A stretch of DNA of 64,000 nucleotides from Chrysaora quinquecirrha (lineage: Eukaryota; Cnidaria; Scyphozoa; Semaeostomeae; Pelagiidae): assembly GCA_014526335.1 (NCBI GenBank), contig JACTAT010000029.1:933998-997997 (forward strand), read 5' to 3'. The notes under the pieces are model-generated. The model was not told the origin of the DNA and did no database searches. It saw only the letters and a program-made list of their open reading frames with translations. A program made the translations under genes and the position numbers. Below are positions 11,650 to 26,140 of this stretch, in pieces; positions within the stretch are counted from its first letter, which is position 1; each line of letters starts with the position of its first letter.

Positions 11650-11988
11650 TTTAGCGATTGATCAAAAGATTTGCAACAAATTATATAAGAGAGCCAGGCC
11701 AGGGAAGCTGCACAAGCACAAGAAGAACTTGCAAGAAGGAACAAGAAGGAAGAAGACGAGAAAAAAGAAAAAAGAAAGGGTGTCTCACTTTCAAACAATT
11801 TGCCTCGATTTGACGTGAAGGTCACGTGGCTCATGCACGCGTGCTCCCCGCGTTTTCACAAAAACAACTCTGGCGAAGGGTGAACTGTACTGGACGGCAA
11901 ATACTCCACAATTTGATTTCTGATTTCTTCCCCAATTTTGATGTATACAAATCAAAGAAGTTATTGAAGGAATTGAAACATTTATAAA
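11650..11988. promoter_or_regulatory. bidirectional promoter, stefin and NRBP
   Basis: The 339 bases between the divergent start codons are the only space for both promoters and 5' untranslated regions. A palindromic CACGTG E-box lies at 11823-11828. A TTATATAA palindrome near 11680-11688 is only about 35 bases from the stefin ATG, so its role as a TATA box is doubtful. Confidence 0.5.
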
Positions 11989-12099
11989 ATGGCAAACAAG
12001 ACTTTGCCAATTCAAGAAACCCAACAAGATTCTGAAAGTGACGATGAAGAAGTTGTTGAAACAAGCCCGTGTGGCAGATGGGAAAAACACAGGAAAGAG
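11989..12099 (+). CDS. NRBP1: NRBP exon 1
   Basis: It encodes 37 residues, starting MANKTLPIQETQQ and including the acidic SESDDEEVVE and SPCGRWEKHRKE, the conserved NRBP start. Donor gtgagg. Confidence 0.9.
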
Positions 12100-15000
12100 G
12101 TGAGGCTTCGGTTGGGTTTGGCTTTTTGGCCTGCAAAAATCTCGGCCTTGTTTGGTTTTTTCTGTGAAGTTAGCGGCTTTTGAGAGATATTGGGTGCAGA
12201 AACAGCCTTTAGGTCTGCAATACCTTCATGTGTTAGCTTATTAATAATTTTTGTAACTGGTCGTGTTCTTTGTGTTAGTGTAGAGCAGTGAAAAGGTGCA
12301 GAAATATGTGAAATTTGCCTTCCGCGGGATAGACGCGTTAATCTAGGAAATACAATAGATCCATTGTTTTTAAACAATGGGTATTTGCGAGGTTTTGCGA
12401 AATTTTCCCGCGCAGCTAAGAAATTTGCAAATCTAACCACAACACTCAAACAAGAAATTTGAGAAAACAACTTTTGATATAAAAATAGTTGAAAATTAGC
12501 TGATAAGCTTTGGTTATTTTTTGCAAAAAGTTCATTAAGAGCAGATATTTGCCAGGGAAATGGAAAACCTGTGCAGAGGTGGATATCCATGCCATGGACC
12601 ACACTGCAGACCAGTGTGCATTCCGTGCTACTGCCACGCCAGAGAATATGCCGACTAAATCGAACTTCACGCCAAAGAAACAATAGATCTATTGTTTTAT
12701 AATTGAAATAATTGTTTAGGCTATTGTTTTTTTTTTGAAAGATCCACGCCAGTACGCCAATAAAATTTCAGACTCCACGCCGGAGATCTCCGGCATATGC
12801 TACATGGAATGCACTCTGGACTGCAGAGTTGGACACTTCCCCACCAGAATTTTTCAATAGAACAATAGGCTAAAAATAGAATTGAACAATAGAAAGGGAC
12901 TCTCGCACAACTTAGAACTTGTTTAATGCTTTGTCAAAATGTCCATGGGTAAGGGCCACACTGCTAACTTTGTAAACTGTGCTCTGAAGATTATATAGAG
13001 AAAAAGGAAATTCATACTTGATATTAGTTTTGGGGCACAGCACAAGTCTGAAAATGTAGGGTAGAGGTGGGAGTAATCGTACAGTTGAGCTTTTTAGGCC
13101 TATATTTTGCAATCTGTTTTTCAATGTATGAAAATATCTTATTTATATTATTTTAGACCAACCCATCTTGTGTCAAATATAGATTTAAAACCTTTTCAAT
13201 GACTTACAAAACCGTTTTTTGTTGGTAGTACTCGATGCGGGAGTTTTCTTACAGCGACGGGAGTTTCCGTACAGTTTGTGTTTGAAAAAAAGAGTACAAC
13301 AACGCTGCAGTTTTGTCAGTTTTTCAGTTCATGGTTTGCTCATAAGTCCCAAGATATGAAAAATGCTTTTTGAATACATTTCTGAGGGGTTTTATCTTTT
13401 TTAAGCAATGTCAAACAAGACACTGCCTTAGCGGCGTCAAGTTTCGCTCGAATGCCATTTTTCCACTTCCGCACTACTAGTTTCTTTTTGGGCCCTCTCC
13501 GTTCTGAAGCAACTCTCACAAATCAGCCAGCTTAGCACAAAAAAGAATATAGTTTTACACTTATCCTGCTGTCCTTTGAATTAAATTTTCTTGAGTGTCA
13601 TATTTTAAATAATTTTTTTTAAGTCGAAATGTACGATTACTCCCGCTGTACGATTACTCCCACCTCTACCCTAGTATTTGGTATAAATTCAAATTTGAAA
13701 TTGGGGTAGTGGTGAGTTGCTTTGTTTTCTTGAAATTAATTTGGAACAAGCAACAAAGTAGTAGTCTGGCAGCAGGAGTGAGCTTCTGAATGTTAAATGA
13801 AAATGCCTGGATCAAAGTGTAGTATTTTGTAATCAGTTCTAGTATTTTGTAATGGTTAAGTGTCTGTCAAACAAAATAGCAACAAGATAGATTGTTGGAA
13901 TAAAATTGTGAATCTGAAGTTGCAAATTTCTTTTTTGTAAAAAGGTCAGTCAAAGGAATGTTCCTGGTATAGATTCATCGTATCTGGCTATGGACACAGA
14001 AGAAGGAGTCGAAGTTGTTTGGAATGAAGTTTTATTCTCTGAAAAAAGATCATGGAAAAATAAAGAGGTTAGAATTCTGTATTTCCTTGAACGTAAGCCC
14101 TTCATTTTTGGAAATTTTTGTTACACGTTAGAATCAAAGGTGGCTTATAAACAAAAGTGGGTTCCATTATTTTATCCACAGAATGAAACCATCAACATTA
14201 GTATTTAAACCACTAAGATCAAAACTAACTGTTCCCTATGCCTTTGAGAATTCAAATGCATTAAAACATAGGAAAGGGCTGGCTTCACACTTAATTGCAG
14301 TTTGTAAAGCTTAGGGTAAAATTCATAGAACACTTTGTAACAAGAAAAATGGGGCACTTCTCCAATTTAAAAGTGGCAGGCATAAAATTTGACAGAAAAG
14401 TTTGGGTGGGGGCATGTGCCCCTTGGGCCTCCAGCTCCTAAGACACTGTCTGTGTTCAGTTACACCATTTCTCCACCTTCAATAGTGTTGTAGCTCAGGC
14501 GCAGTAGGTTTCTTACTTTTCTTGGGCTAAGCACCACATCCAGTCATGCCCTTGATTCAGAAGATTTAAGTCTGAAATCTATTTTGTTTTTACAGCAAAT
14601 ATTCAAAAGGATCTTTGAAAACCTGACAAAGCTTGATGTATGGTTTGTTTAAAGATTTTTTTCATGCTTGTCTCTGCTCTCAAGTATTTTTCATTTCCGA
14701 AATTACTTGATTCTTGAAGATCAATTAAAATTTCTGCTTCATTTGACATTTTACATTTTGACATTTAAAGCAACATATGTAGTTATGATTTTTTCTTCTG
14801 TCTCCAGCATCCAAATATTGTGAAATTTCATAAATTCTGGGTGGATTTGAAAGAAGACCAACCTAGGGTTTGTTATATTGAACATCTTTGTTTACTTTGT
14901 TACAATTGGCGTTCAGCCACATGTATTCCATTTTTTTGTGAATTTTCTTTTAAAACAAAGTACATACATTTCGAATGTACTTTTTAAAAAGATCATAACT

Positions 15001-18000
15001 AAATTGCCATATTTAATTTAATATATTGGTTATTGATTACATGAATCCATTTTCTTTCTTATAAGCAAACTTTTTTGGTGGCACTATTTCCAGGGGGATG
15101 CTTATTATATTTTTTAATTGAGTTTTGGGAAGGCCCTTATCCCTTATTATAGGTGCTGTGGTGTCGTGGTGTAATCCAGCTGACTCGTGATGTCAGAAGC
15201 TCAGTGTGGTCAGGGTTCGAGCCCAGCCATGGTAGCGTCACGGCCAGGGTTGAGGTCTCGATTAGTTTACCTACTACTGAGATCCTAGCGACTGGTGCTA
15301 AAACACCATTTCACCTTCACCTTCACCTTATTCGAGGGAGGCACTATTTCAAGGGAAGCTGCTCATTAGAGGAATAAGGGTAGTCCTTTTAGGATAGGCA
15401 GAATTGGATAAGCATCATTATAGCAGTCTAATCCAATACTGGACCAAATCCTTATTTGTTTCTAAGCATCCATACCAATCCTTGTTTTTCCTTTGGCTCA
15501 TGAATATCAATAATAATAATTACCCTTTGGGAGTGCATTAGCCCACATGTACCATCAAGAAAGAAACTTACTAGAATATTCTATTTTTCGTAGTTGATAT
15601 TCATCACAGAGTTCATGACGTCTGGATCTCTAAGACAATTCTTGAAAAAAACTAAGTCAAATAACAAAACATTGAATTTAAAGGTAAGTTTGTACATCAT
15701 TGTTATATAAAAAGGCTTTATGGATATTGTTTCCTTGTGGTCTCTGTGGCGCAGTGGTTAGCCTGCTGGACTCACAACGAAGATGTTGTGGGTTCGAGCC
15801 CAGTCTGTCCACTTGTGTTGCAGAGATAACAATTTTGGGCAAGTTGTTAACACAAATGTGCCTCTCTCCACCCAGGTGTATAAATGGGTACCTGGTCAGT
15901 AGATTGAGCACTGTGTGTGGCTGCACCCTGCTATATGCTTATGCATCCAGACCAGGGGTAAAGTGTAAAGTCAACCGAATAGCCCTAGTCTAGAAATAGA
16001 CTAAAAAACAGCAACTTTACTTTTTACTTTGCTTTCCTTGTCACACAGTGTGACACCGATAAAGATACTGTAAATCCTCAAATAAATGCTCCCCTCTTTC
16101 AAATGCCTCCCTCTAATTAATGCCCCCCTGAAATTAAAAATATTTTATAAACACCTCCCTCTTTTGAATGACTCCCTCTTTAACCCCCACCTGGGAGGGC
16201 ATTAATAGAGATATCCGTAGTCTTTATGCAGTACTAAATTCTCCCTACATCCCTGCAACACTGTGTTGAAGCCTATGCATAATTGAGTAATGGTTGGCCA
16301 CTTAAAATCTAGGGTATTTTTGCAAGGAGTAGAAATCATGTACACCGAGGAACATTGTGATGTCTTCACTTTTTTAAGTAGTTGTTTTACTATACTTGTA
16401 CGCCAAAAGCTTTTACTGAATTATGAGATGCATAGAGGCAAACCAGTTAAGATATTGATATCAATAGTCTGTGAGTTGTGCAAGACTTCAAAATTACATG
16501 GAATAACCGAAAATTTCCACCTTAATCAATTGTTTTGGTCTGTTTCTGACGGTTAAACCCTGAGAAGTGTCAGACGAAAAAACTTTTGTGCATGTCCAAA
16601 GATGTTTTCCACTTTTTCTCAAAATATAGGATATCCATAGTATGCTATCGGAATCAGGTATTTTTATGCATCCATTTTATTATGGCAAGAATTTCTTTAC
16701 TCTTACCTAATTTATGGTAAAACCAGGAAAATTAACACCAATCAGCTATTTCTTTTGTGGGTAAAATGACATTTTCCTGTTGTTTTTCCTGTTGTTTCCT
16801 GTTGTAAGATTATTCTATGTACAAGTCTCTTGATAATTTTATTTTTTCCAGGCTTGGAAACGATGGTGTAGACAGATATTATCAGCTTTAAGGCAAGTCT
16901 CTCATGTTTGTTTTACTGTTGTGCTATGATTCTATATCTGAAAATCTTTCACATCCGAAATCTTTCATAGCATGAGATATTTTCCAAAATCTTCAATGCT
17001 CTCAGTGTATCAAAGACCACGTGTTTCTTCTTTTGAATTTACAAAGTCTGATTCCATTCTATGGTCTTTTTTTATGGCATTTGAAACTGACATTGCGGAA
17101 GGAAGGAATTCCAATTATGATTATCTAGATTATCATACTCCGAATTATTTACTCCAAAAAGTAAGTAACGAAGCGCATTGTTTTCGTTGTTCTCTCAAAG
17201 GGAAAGAATAATTTACTACACAGCGATAATGTTTTGCTAGAATCTGATAATTTTGAGGGGCTTCTCGCCTTTAATAAGTGGAAATAACTATTTTTTATAA
17301 GTTTTGGGTGGTTTTGATCTGATTATGCATTGCTTTGGATGGTTTTGGCTGGTTTGGGATGGTTTGGGGATGGTTTTGGGTGGTTCCGCGTTTTAGTAAG
17401 TACGAATGACATATTATTCAGATGTAGGGCTAATGCAATAAGCGCATGCTTCCTGATGGTTATGGCTGTTGATGAGTATTAAATGCAGGTTGGATTAAGT
17501 ATTTATGAAGACTGGAGATTACCCCAGCCAATCAATCTTGATTTCATGGAGGATGATTTTAATTGTATTAAGTTTTCTGCATATCAATAAGTCTGGTTAT
17601 TGTAAGTTTTTCGGCTTCATCAACAGCATGTTTCATCTTAGGCTTTGATCATTAACTGAAGTTACAGCTCTAGCTTAGTCATGTCTTTGTTGTCTCTCGT
17701 CTTTGTCCCTGGTGAAATGGTCAAACCAGGAACAAACATTGTCGAAAATTTGAATGTCAGTTAAGTTAGATTGGGTGACAGAAATGAAAAAAGAGAGCTG
17801 GCAAAGACTGTTAAAGGAAATAATAGAGGATAAGGTAGAATAGGAGGCTCGGGAAAAAGAATTGCATATTTTGATTTGCATAAATCGTAGAAGCAAAGAT
17901 AAGAAGATAAGAGCTTTAAAAGATCCTGGTTGACTAACTAATAAATAAAAGCTTCTTTGACAAGTAAGAATACAAGCCACATAAAAATTCTTCTTAAGAC

Positions 18001-21000
18001 GGGTGAAATGGTGAAGTGGTTTTTTTAGCACCAGTCGCTAGGATCTCAGTAGTAGTTTAACTAATCGAGACCTAGACCCTTGCTGTGATGCTACCGTGGC
18101 TGGGCTCGATCCCTGACCACACTGAGCTTCTGACACCACGAGTCAGCTGGATTACACCACGACGCCACAGCACCCTCAAGTTTCGATGCGACTGATGTTC
18201 ATTTTTTATTTTTCACAGTTATTTACATGGATGTGACCCACCAATCATACATGGCAACCTTAATTGTGACACTATTTTCATACAGCACAATGGATTGATG
18301 AAAATCGGAACTGGTTCGTATTCCTTATTTACATGCTTCGAAATTGTAAGAAATAGTGGAAGCGTTGTTTTTGGACATGCTTTAACTAATGCCTTTTTCG
18401 CCTGACACTCCTGAGAAACAGAATCTCGTCAGAAACAGGCCGAAACAATTGACTAATGAAAATTACGTGGTTATATTATGAAATGAATAACTAGAAGCTT
18501 TAAACATCTTTTGAGATAACGAACAAAATTATTTGCTATCGACTATATATTCGACTGCACTTTCCAGCACTCATCATCAGTTTCAATCATCGGAGTGGTT
18601 ATATGTTTTGTGTTTCGGCCTATTTCTTACGTTTACACTCTTCAAATGTTCATTCATTTCTTAAGCCATTAGCTACTGAAGCTTTCCTTATAAATGATTA
18701 CATCTTTATTCACGAACAAGTAACTTGTAAAAAAGGGCACTTTTACCCTCGTCAGACTATTTGAGGCCAAACTCTTCTGACAAACTCTCCGCTATGATTG
18801 CCACATCTTGATTGTTTTCCTTGTTTTTTAAGATTTGATAGAGAAAAAGACTATACTCAGAGTCGGTATGACTACCTTAGGCAATTGATCCCAGGGCCTA
18901 AGGTCTGCGCTCTGTAATCCGAGCAGTAAGTGATGCTTGCGTTTGCACTCTTGATTATTTCTCTTAAACCCGATCTTTTCTCTGAATTTTAGTTGCACCC
19001 GAATCAATACACAGGCATGTAAAAACTTGCAAGCAAGAAGCCAAAAACATGCATTTTGTTGCACCAGAATATGGTAAGAATTGATAGATACAATGCCCCT
19101 ACCGTATAGAAATCGACCATATTATCTGCATTTTTTGATGCAATTTTCGATGCAATTTTCGAATTCTCCTGCACTTGATTGCCGGCAGCTTCAAAGCCAC
19201 TTGAGCCGTTGTTGAGTGAAACATTAGATATGCTGCATTTTAGCTAGACGATTAATCCGATTTATCTCAACATTTTCATTAGACTTGGCACTTGTTTATT
19301 GCTCCTTGAAACTGATAGGTTGCTATTGACAGAAGCCTCCCAAAGCAAAGGCAATATCGAAAGCTGATTAAGTCAGCATGTGCTGGCATCTTATTGATTT
19401 TGATAAAAAGTTAAGGTATTTACAATGCTTTTTCTAACTCAAGATGGTGCTCAGACTAACCGACACTCGAAGCAGCTTCCTTTAGATTGGCACTGAATGG
19501 CTTTTATAATACTCTGTTGGCTTTTTTTAGCCCTTTAAAGCTTAAATGGGCCTAATTTGTTTACTCCATGAATCAAGCTATTTGTGCTCTGACTCTTAAG
19601 CTTATTGGCATCATACCATTATCAATACTGTATTGTTAATATGTCGTTGCCATGGATACCAAACAACCCTCCTACAGTATGATCATATAAGCCGTTATCA
19701 TACCGCCCGTCTAGGGAAGGTAGTTATAAAATGGCTTGTATTAAACTATAGACGGTACGATTTTGTTACAGATTGTGAATATTTCTTAGGAACCAGTGGT
19801 TTTTAATACTTTAAAAACCCGTTCCTTATTACAACCGGGAATGAATAACTCTTATCACACGCTTGAATAATTGCTGTACGCCTTACGTACATTGCCTACA
19901 TCCATTGCAGATGGCTTGTAAAACTTTCCTCTCTCAGGCATAAATGATAGCTTTATAGATGTCAGTGATGCCCTTTATAGAAGCTAAATTATTAAATTTA
20001 TTTACTGTAGTGTTTGAAACCTTTAAATGTCCGCTTAAACCTGCTGGCTTATTAAATTACATCCCATACCTTCAGCCAAAGTCGTAGTACGACGTAGCTA
20101 CCTGTCAAGATATTTTTACTTTTGTCTTAAAACCCATATTGAAACCTTGCAACCATGAAGTCTTGCTACCTTTACTGCAAAACCATCTTGTGACGTGGTT
20201 TTACGTGTCATGAAAACTTCAGTGTGCTTGTGTTATGGCCTTGCACTAATGGAAGCCCAAGATGAAACTTAGCTGCCAATGTAGCCCAGGAACACAAATA
20301 TAACTCCATGAGAAGCATGGCGTTTTCGTTATTACTACCCTATGTCAAACCTAGACCCATGGCAAGCCGTATTAAAGTATCGCTCCATACAGCTAAGATC
20401 TTTATAACAGTGCAGTTGTTTATCAAGACGTGGCGTATGCGAGCCAAACCCTCTTTTTACCGAGACAGCTCATATAACATCCTATAGCTAGTCCAACCCA
20501 TTGTTTATAAAGACCAAGCTTCAAGTAAGGTCTTTGGTTAATTGAAGCTCTTTTTCAGGCCCTTGAGGGTCCAATAAACCCGTTGCTTGTCTAGGCGTTC
20601 TCAAGGCAGCAATGCCACTTATGGCACAAATTAAGGTTTTTAATGTTGTCTTTCTCTCAATCAGATGGGCAGACCCTTTTTACAGCTCTATCATCGCCAA
20701 CCTATGGTAGGATGTTTGATGATATTGTATTCTAATACACAACACTATATATAAAATTCTAATTCGTATTAAAGTGTGATGTGATCTTATAACGCATTGC
20801 TAACAACTAACGTTAACGCTGCATTTACCCTTTCACACCCTACGAGTTTACTATCCAATGAATTTCTACGTTAAAATGTGTCACGTTTGTGCCAAATTGC
20901 ACTGTATTATCTTTTTGATAACTTGAAATTCTTATATTTCTGACAAACAATTCTCCTCAAAACAAATTTTTACGTTGCTTAATAATATCAAGCCCCCTAT

Positions 21001-24000
21001 TTAAAACAAAAATTTGAAAAGAACCCGAGTTCCTTTCTATAACCACTGAGTTATGCAGCTGGGAGTATATGAAATTATTAACAAATTTCGTCCATAATGT
21101 ATTTCGTATCCCAACGCTACCTTTTCCGTTTGTATTTCCATGTGTTTTCCATCGCAAAAACAGATTATATTCGGGTCTTTGTTAAACCCTTTTTTAGTGT
21201 TGTTCTCTAACAAGGCCCATTTTTGAAAACTTTCCAAAAGAAGTCAATTCCTAGGGGTTGATCCTTAGGGAGTGAAAGGGTTAAGGTTCTGACTACCAAT
21301 CTCTAATTTGCGTGACTTCCTATGCCAGGCTTATGTCGACGTACGATATGTTTGAGCTAACGCCAACAACGTTTAACTGCTAAAGTATGTAGACAAGTCA
21401 ACAACTTGTTAGAGTCTATAGGGTACAGTTGATTGCGGTCGCAAGAGCGCTCATGTCGACTGTGACTGACAGGAGTCAGCTGGAATCAGTTGTCAACCAA
21501 TCGCAGAAGTAGAGCATGTCCAACTTTTTGGAACTGTGTACCAATTACTTGCTGTTAAAAAGAAATGCCAGAGCTTTGGACAGGCCAGTTGCAATGAATT
21601 AGTTCCAAAAAATCGCCGACTGGCAGTCGGCAACTAGTTCTGACTGTACACATTGTCGACATAAGCTTGGCTAAAAGCTTTTGCTTAAAACAGTCACTGT
21701 TTAAAATAATTCCTGTGTGCAAAATAACTTCTTTTTTGGGACAAATCACTCCTTGAACTCCTTGTTCCTTATTCCTTGTTCTTAAGAAGGGGATGGGTTG
21801 TTTCAGGAATCGTCCACACGTATGCGGATATTTTGACAGCGCTATTGTTTTTCTTGTGAGAAGAACTGGTAGCGCCAAAGCCACATGCGGCCAGTTAGAA
21901 AATGTGCTAGCATCTCTGAATATTGCAATATCAACACGCCTCAGGTTACTGAAATGTTTTTTGGGGTTAGTATTGCTCGATTGATGCGAGACATGGACTT
22001 TCAGCAAGTTAATGCAGACAAAGCTAGAAGCGGTAAAAATTTGGTTCATCGGAAGAATGCTGCGCATATCCTAGATGGACAGGTACATGTTGTCCTGTTA
22101 CGGGCAGGAACAACAAGGCAACTAATCAGAATCATCATGAGACGCTAGAAGGCTTTTTCGGCAGCAATTAGAACGCCTGACCATCACAGGAAAGTTTAAC
22201 CGTAATAGAGTACGCGGCAGACAGCGCACGACAAACATGGATTGGCTGGCTAGGAAGATAGGGTTGCCGGCAATATATATCACTAGGAGGTACGAGGAAA
22301 GGCAAGAGAAGAATTTTGCAGCCAACGTCAGAATCTGATATGGCACCTGCGTTGATTTTTAAGATTTTTAAGGAGTGATTTGTCCCTTAACTCACACTTT
22401 TCTTCGATGTATTACGATAAAATACAGTTACACAGTAGTGCTAAGTCTCCCAGCTTGTCCATTAGCATAAGCTTTTACTTACATGTTTACAGTTTTCGCT
22501 TTATCCAGTTGTAAACGATTTTAAGAGGTTCCTCCTGTTTAGTTTTCATAAATATCAAAAATGCTTTTAAAACGTTACATAATATAAACCAAACTATAAA
22601 GTTAGTCATGTTGTAAACGTGTGCGTAAGACTGAGTGCTAAACTAAATTCCCAATAAAACCATTTTTGAACGGCTTTTGAACAGATTTTTGGCTCTGAGG
22701 GGTGTAACAGCTTAACCAGTAATTCCCAATAGGCCTATTCACTATTCTGAGCCATACCGTGAAACGTTTTCTCTTGGTCTCTAAAATTTGGAGCGTTATG
22801 TTAGGAGCTTTTGCAGAAATTTTTTTCATTAGCAAATCTATCAAACCAAGGACAAATCACTCTTTAAAAAAACTTTGGTTTTCTTCCGATTTTTTACGAA
22901 TAGAGTTCCTAGTTTTTCAACTAATGGCATACCACAACTGATGGGATTCGACTTTTTGCTGCATGATGAGAGAGCTCTTGTATTTGCTATTGAATAAAAT
23001 AAATATGAAATTGACACTGTTCTCGTTTGGCATTTCCGTCAGCTCTGCTGAGTCGCGCGTTTGTGCTCAGCTCCAATAACCAAGGAAATTTTTCCCAGAA
23101 CACCCTTCGAAAACCCTTAACAAAAACAAAGGACAGAACAGCCGCCATCTTTTGTTGAAGCCTCTAAATACCCATCAACTGTGGTATGCTTGTTGTGGAA
23201 TAACCCAACCTTTTTCCGATTTAAACACATTTTTCGTATATAATTGATTCCTAGGAGTGATTTGTCCCTTGCCTAAGGGTTGTATTTTGATTCTCCACAA
23301 CCAATAGTCATTTCTTCATTCCGATGATAAGCCACTGGAAATTGCTTCTCAACTTTTGTCCTTGTTGACCTTTTCTCTATTAACCTTTCCTCTATTAACT
23401 TTTCGTCTGTTGGCCTTTGTCTGTTTACCCTTGGTCTGTTGACATTGGCTTTTTCGTCTTTTTCTATCCATGTAATCCATGTGCACTCATTTATTTTAAA
23501 AGAAACTTGGTTTCCTATTTGTAGCAAGGTTCCCTAGCTTTTGACACCTAAAGACTTTTCTAGTTTATTGAAACCAATAGAGAATAGCCTAATGTAGAAT
23601 TTTTGAGTAAAAAGAGCTCAAAATAAAGGATATCACGTGCCAAATGCTTCACTTTTAGGGGAATAGAATCTAGTGACATTTAAGGAAAAGAATATGTGCA
23701 ATTCATGGCTAATTTGGGAACAATGGTGGTTGAAAAGTTATTAATTATGAAGTTGCAAAACAGATTAGTTTTCTTAGATTTAGTTGGCCTTCTAATTCAA
23801 AAAAGAGTTTAATGATTTCTACGAAAAGGGATTGTGTCGTTTCCCAAAAGTTTCTTATAAAAATGAGTGTGGGTATGTTTTTGGAGAGCTGTGGAAAATC
23901 TAAGCTGTTTCTGTTCCCCTTGCTTTTTCTTATTGATTTGGTTTTCCAAATTATACTTCAGCCAATAATTTCTTTAGCCCATTTCATTCATATCGCGCAT

Positions 24001-26089
24001 TTATTAAATATCGGCATTCTTCTCAACTACATTCAGATTAAGGGTTTTCCTTTATGTTTTAATGTTTTCTCTTTAAATCCAAGGGATGACGGAAGTGCTG
24101 TTAACTGCGCTGCTGACATATATTCGTTTGGAATGGTTGCTTTGGAGGTAATTGTACTGTAGCTACTAAGACCCCGTATACACGAAAACGGATCCGAAAA
24201 TGTCGCGATAATCTTTTCGTTTACACGGTACGCACGGAACCGTTCCCTTTTGGAAACGGGAGCGCATTCTTCTGGATACGCTAGAAAAGCGAATTCATTT
24301 GGATCCGTTCCCCATCCGTTCCCGATGCGTTCCCGTGTAAGAGCGATGAAATAGCACCCATATAGCGTACCGGAAAGATGCGGATCTTTCAGATCCGTAT
24401 ATTTCTCGTGTATACGCGATTGTTCCCCCAATGAATGGGAACACTTCCATTTTGGTCATTATGGAAGATGAAGGTAGGGCTTGGCGACACATCGCCGACT
24501 CTTACGATTTTATGGGAATCAGGCTTTACTGTTCTCCAGGCAAACTTTGGGTGAATACGATCTATGTGTACACGAGAGAAAAGGTACGGATCTGAAAGAT
24601 CCGTATCTTTCCGGTACGCTATATGGGTGCTATTATATATATATATTATATGTATGTGTTTGTGTGTGAAAAGTTCTGTATGAAAAAGATACAGACATAG
24701 ATAGATATATCACCCACTAATGTCTTGGTGATGTATGTTTTATTTTTTTAGTTAGCAGCACTGATTCGTGATATTGATGGGAGTGATGTAGTATCTTCTG
24801 AATCCATTCAAGAATCTATTGACAGGATAGATGATCCAAGGCAAAAAGTAAGTCAAATTTTTCTTGACCAGAGCTATGGTAAAATGGTATTTGGTGTGGG
24901 GTTAGTGTTAGGGTTAGGGGTTAGGGTTAGACTTACGGTTATAGAAAAATCCATTGAGAGCACGCAAAATTTCTAGATACAATTTTTAAAATTTCACTTT
25001 GATAAAGTTTGGATAAGATTATTTCAATTTTGGACACATTCGTGAAAACTAATACCCGCGAACAGTTGGTAACCGAACGGTATGACAATTTTTCCATTGT
25101 TATTTATTAAAAGTTGTTTGTACAGTTTTTCAATGTTAAAGTAAGAATACACTCTCTTTTTTAAGAAACCCGTTTATAAGAAATTCAATACTGAGATCAA
25201 TATTGGTCCCTGGGGGTAACTCCCCTATGTATGGGTTCGGGATGTGCAATTTTTTGAGGTACCTTTTTAGGGGTGGAAAATAAGTTTTGGGGTATCAAAT
25301 TTGCTAAAATTACAAACTTGGGGTATCATTTTTGCTAAGATGATCAATTTTGATAAAGTAACAATAACTGTCAAATAAATTTCAGCTGTATAACTCTAAA
25401 AATAGACTTTTGAGTATTTCTATGTACTATATTCATATTTTTTTGTGAACTCTGGGGTATACTTTTTAGAATTTTCATAAATTTTGGGGTCAACATTTTA
25501 TTACGAAAATGGCACACCCCCGTCACTGATCTATTGAAGTTACCCCCCCCCCCCGGGATATTGGTTAAGAAACTTTCAGTACTCGATCGAATATGATAAG
25601 AAACTTGAGGTCTCAACAATCTTTAGAATTAGAAATACAGCATCGAGAAACGAACTTTTGTTACACGTTCAGTGTTTTGTTTCACTTTCACGTTCACCAA
25701 AAAAGCTCACGTCAACGTGAATTGTATTGCTTCTTCTTTTTGTCAAATTTAAGTGTCAATTACATGTTTTGGCACTAAAAAGTTTTGATCCTTAGAAACT
25801 GCTAAGAAACTTTCAGTAGCAAAGTTGCCAAAAACTAAGAATCTTTGGGTACTGAAGAAAATCTTAGTTTCTTATAAAAAAGATTGTACTGCCGTGGTCT
25901 GGAATTAAACAAGGAACCCTCATCTAGATCTTCAGTCTGTTACTCTCCCGACAGAGCTATCTCGACATGTCGGATGAGTGATGGTAAACTTTTTGTTTCA
26001 ATAAATGCTGCTTCATGTCGTATCAGGACAAATTATTTCTATAGTTGTTCAATTTTGAAACAATAACAGTACTGCCGTGACCCGGGATT

Positions 26090-26140
<51 letters not shown>

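Noticed and set aside
12012..12683. 223-codon minus-strand frame overlapping NRBP exon 1
   Set aside because: Exon 1 of NRBP is well supported on the plus strand. The minus frame runs through intron DNA and has no recognisable features.
21555..22067. 170-codon minus-strand frame
   Set aside because: It is antisense to the LINE relic, whose motifs are clear on the plus strand.
24033..24431. 132-codon minus-strand frame
   Set aside because: Overlaps NRBP exon 9 antisense and a palindromic MITE-like element.
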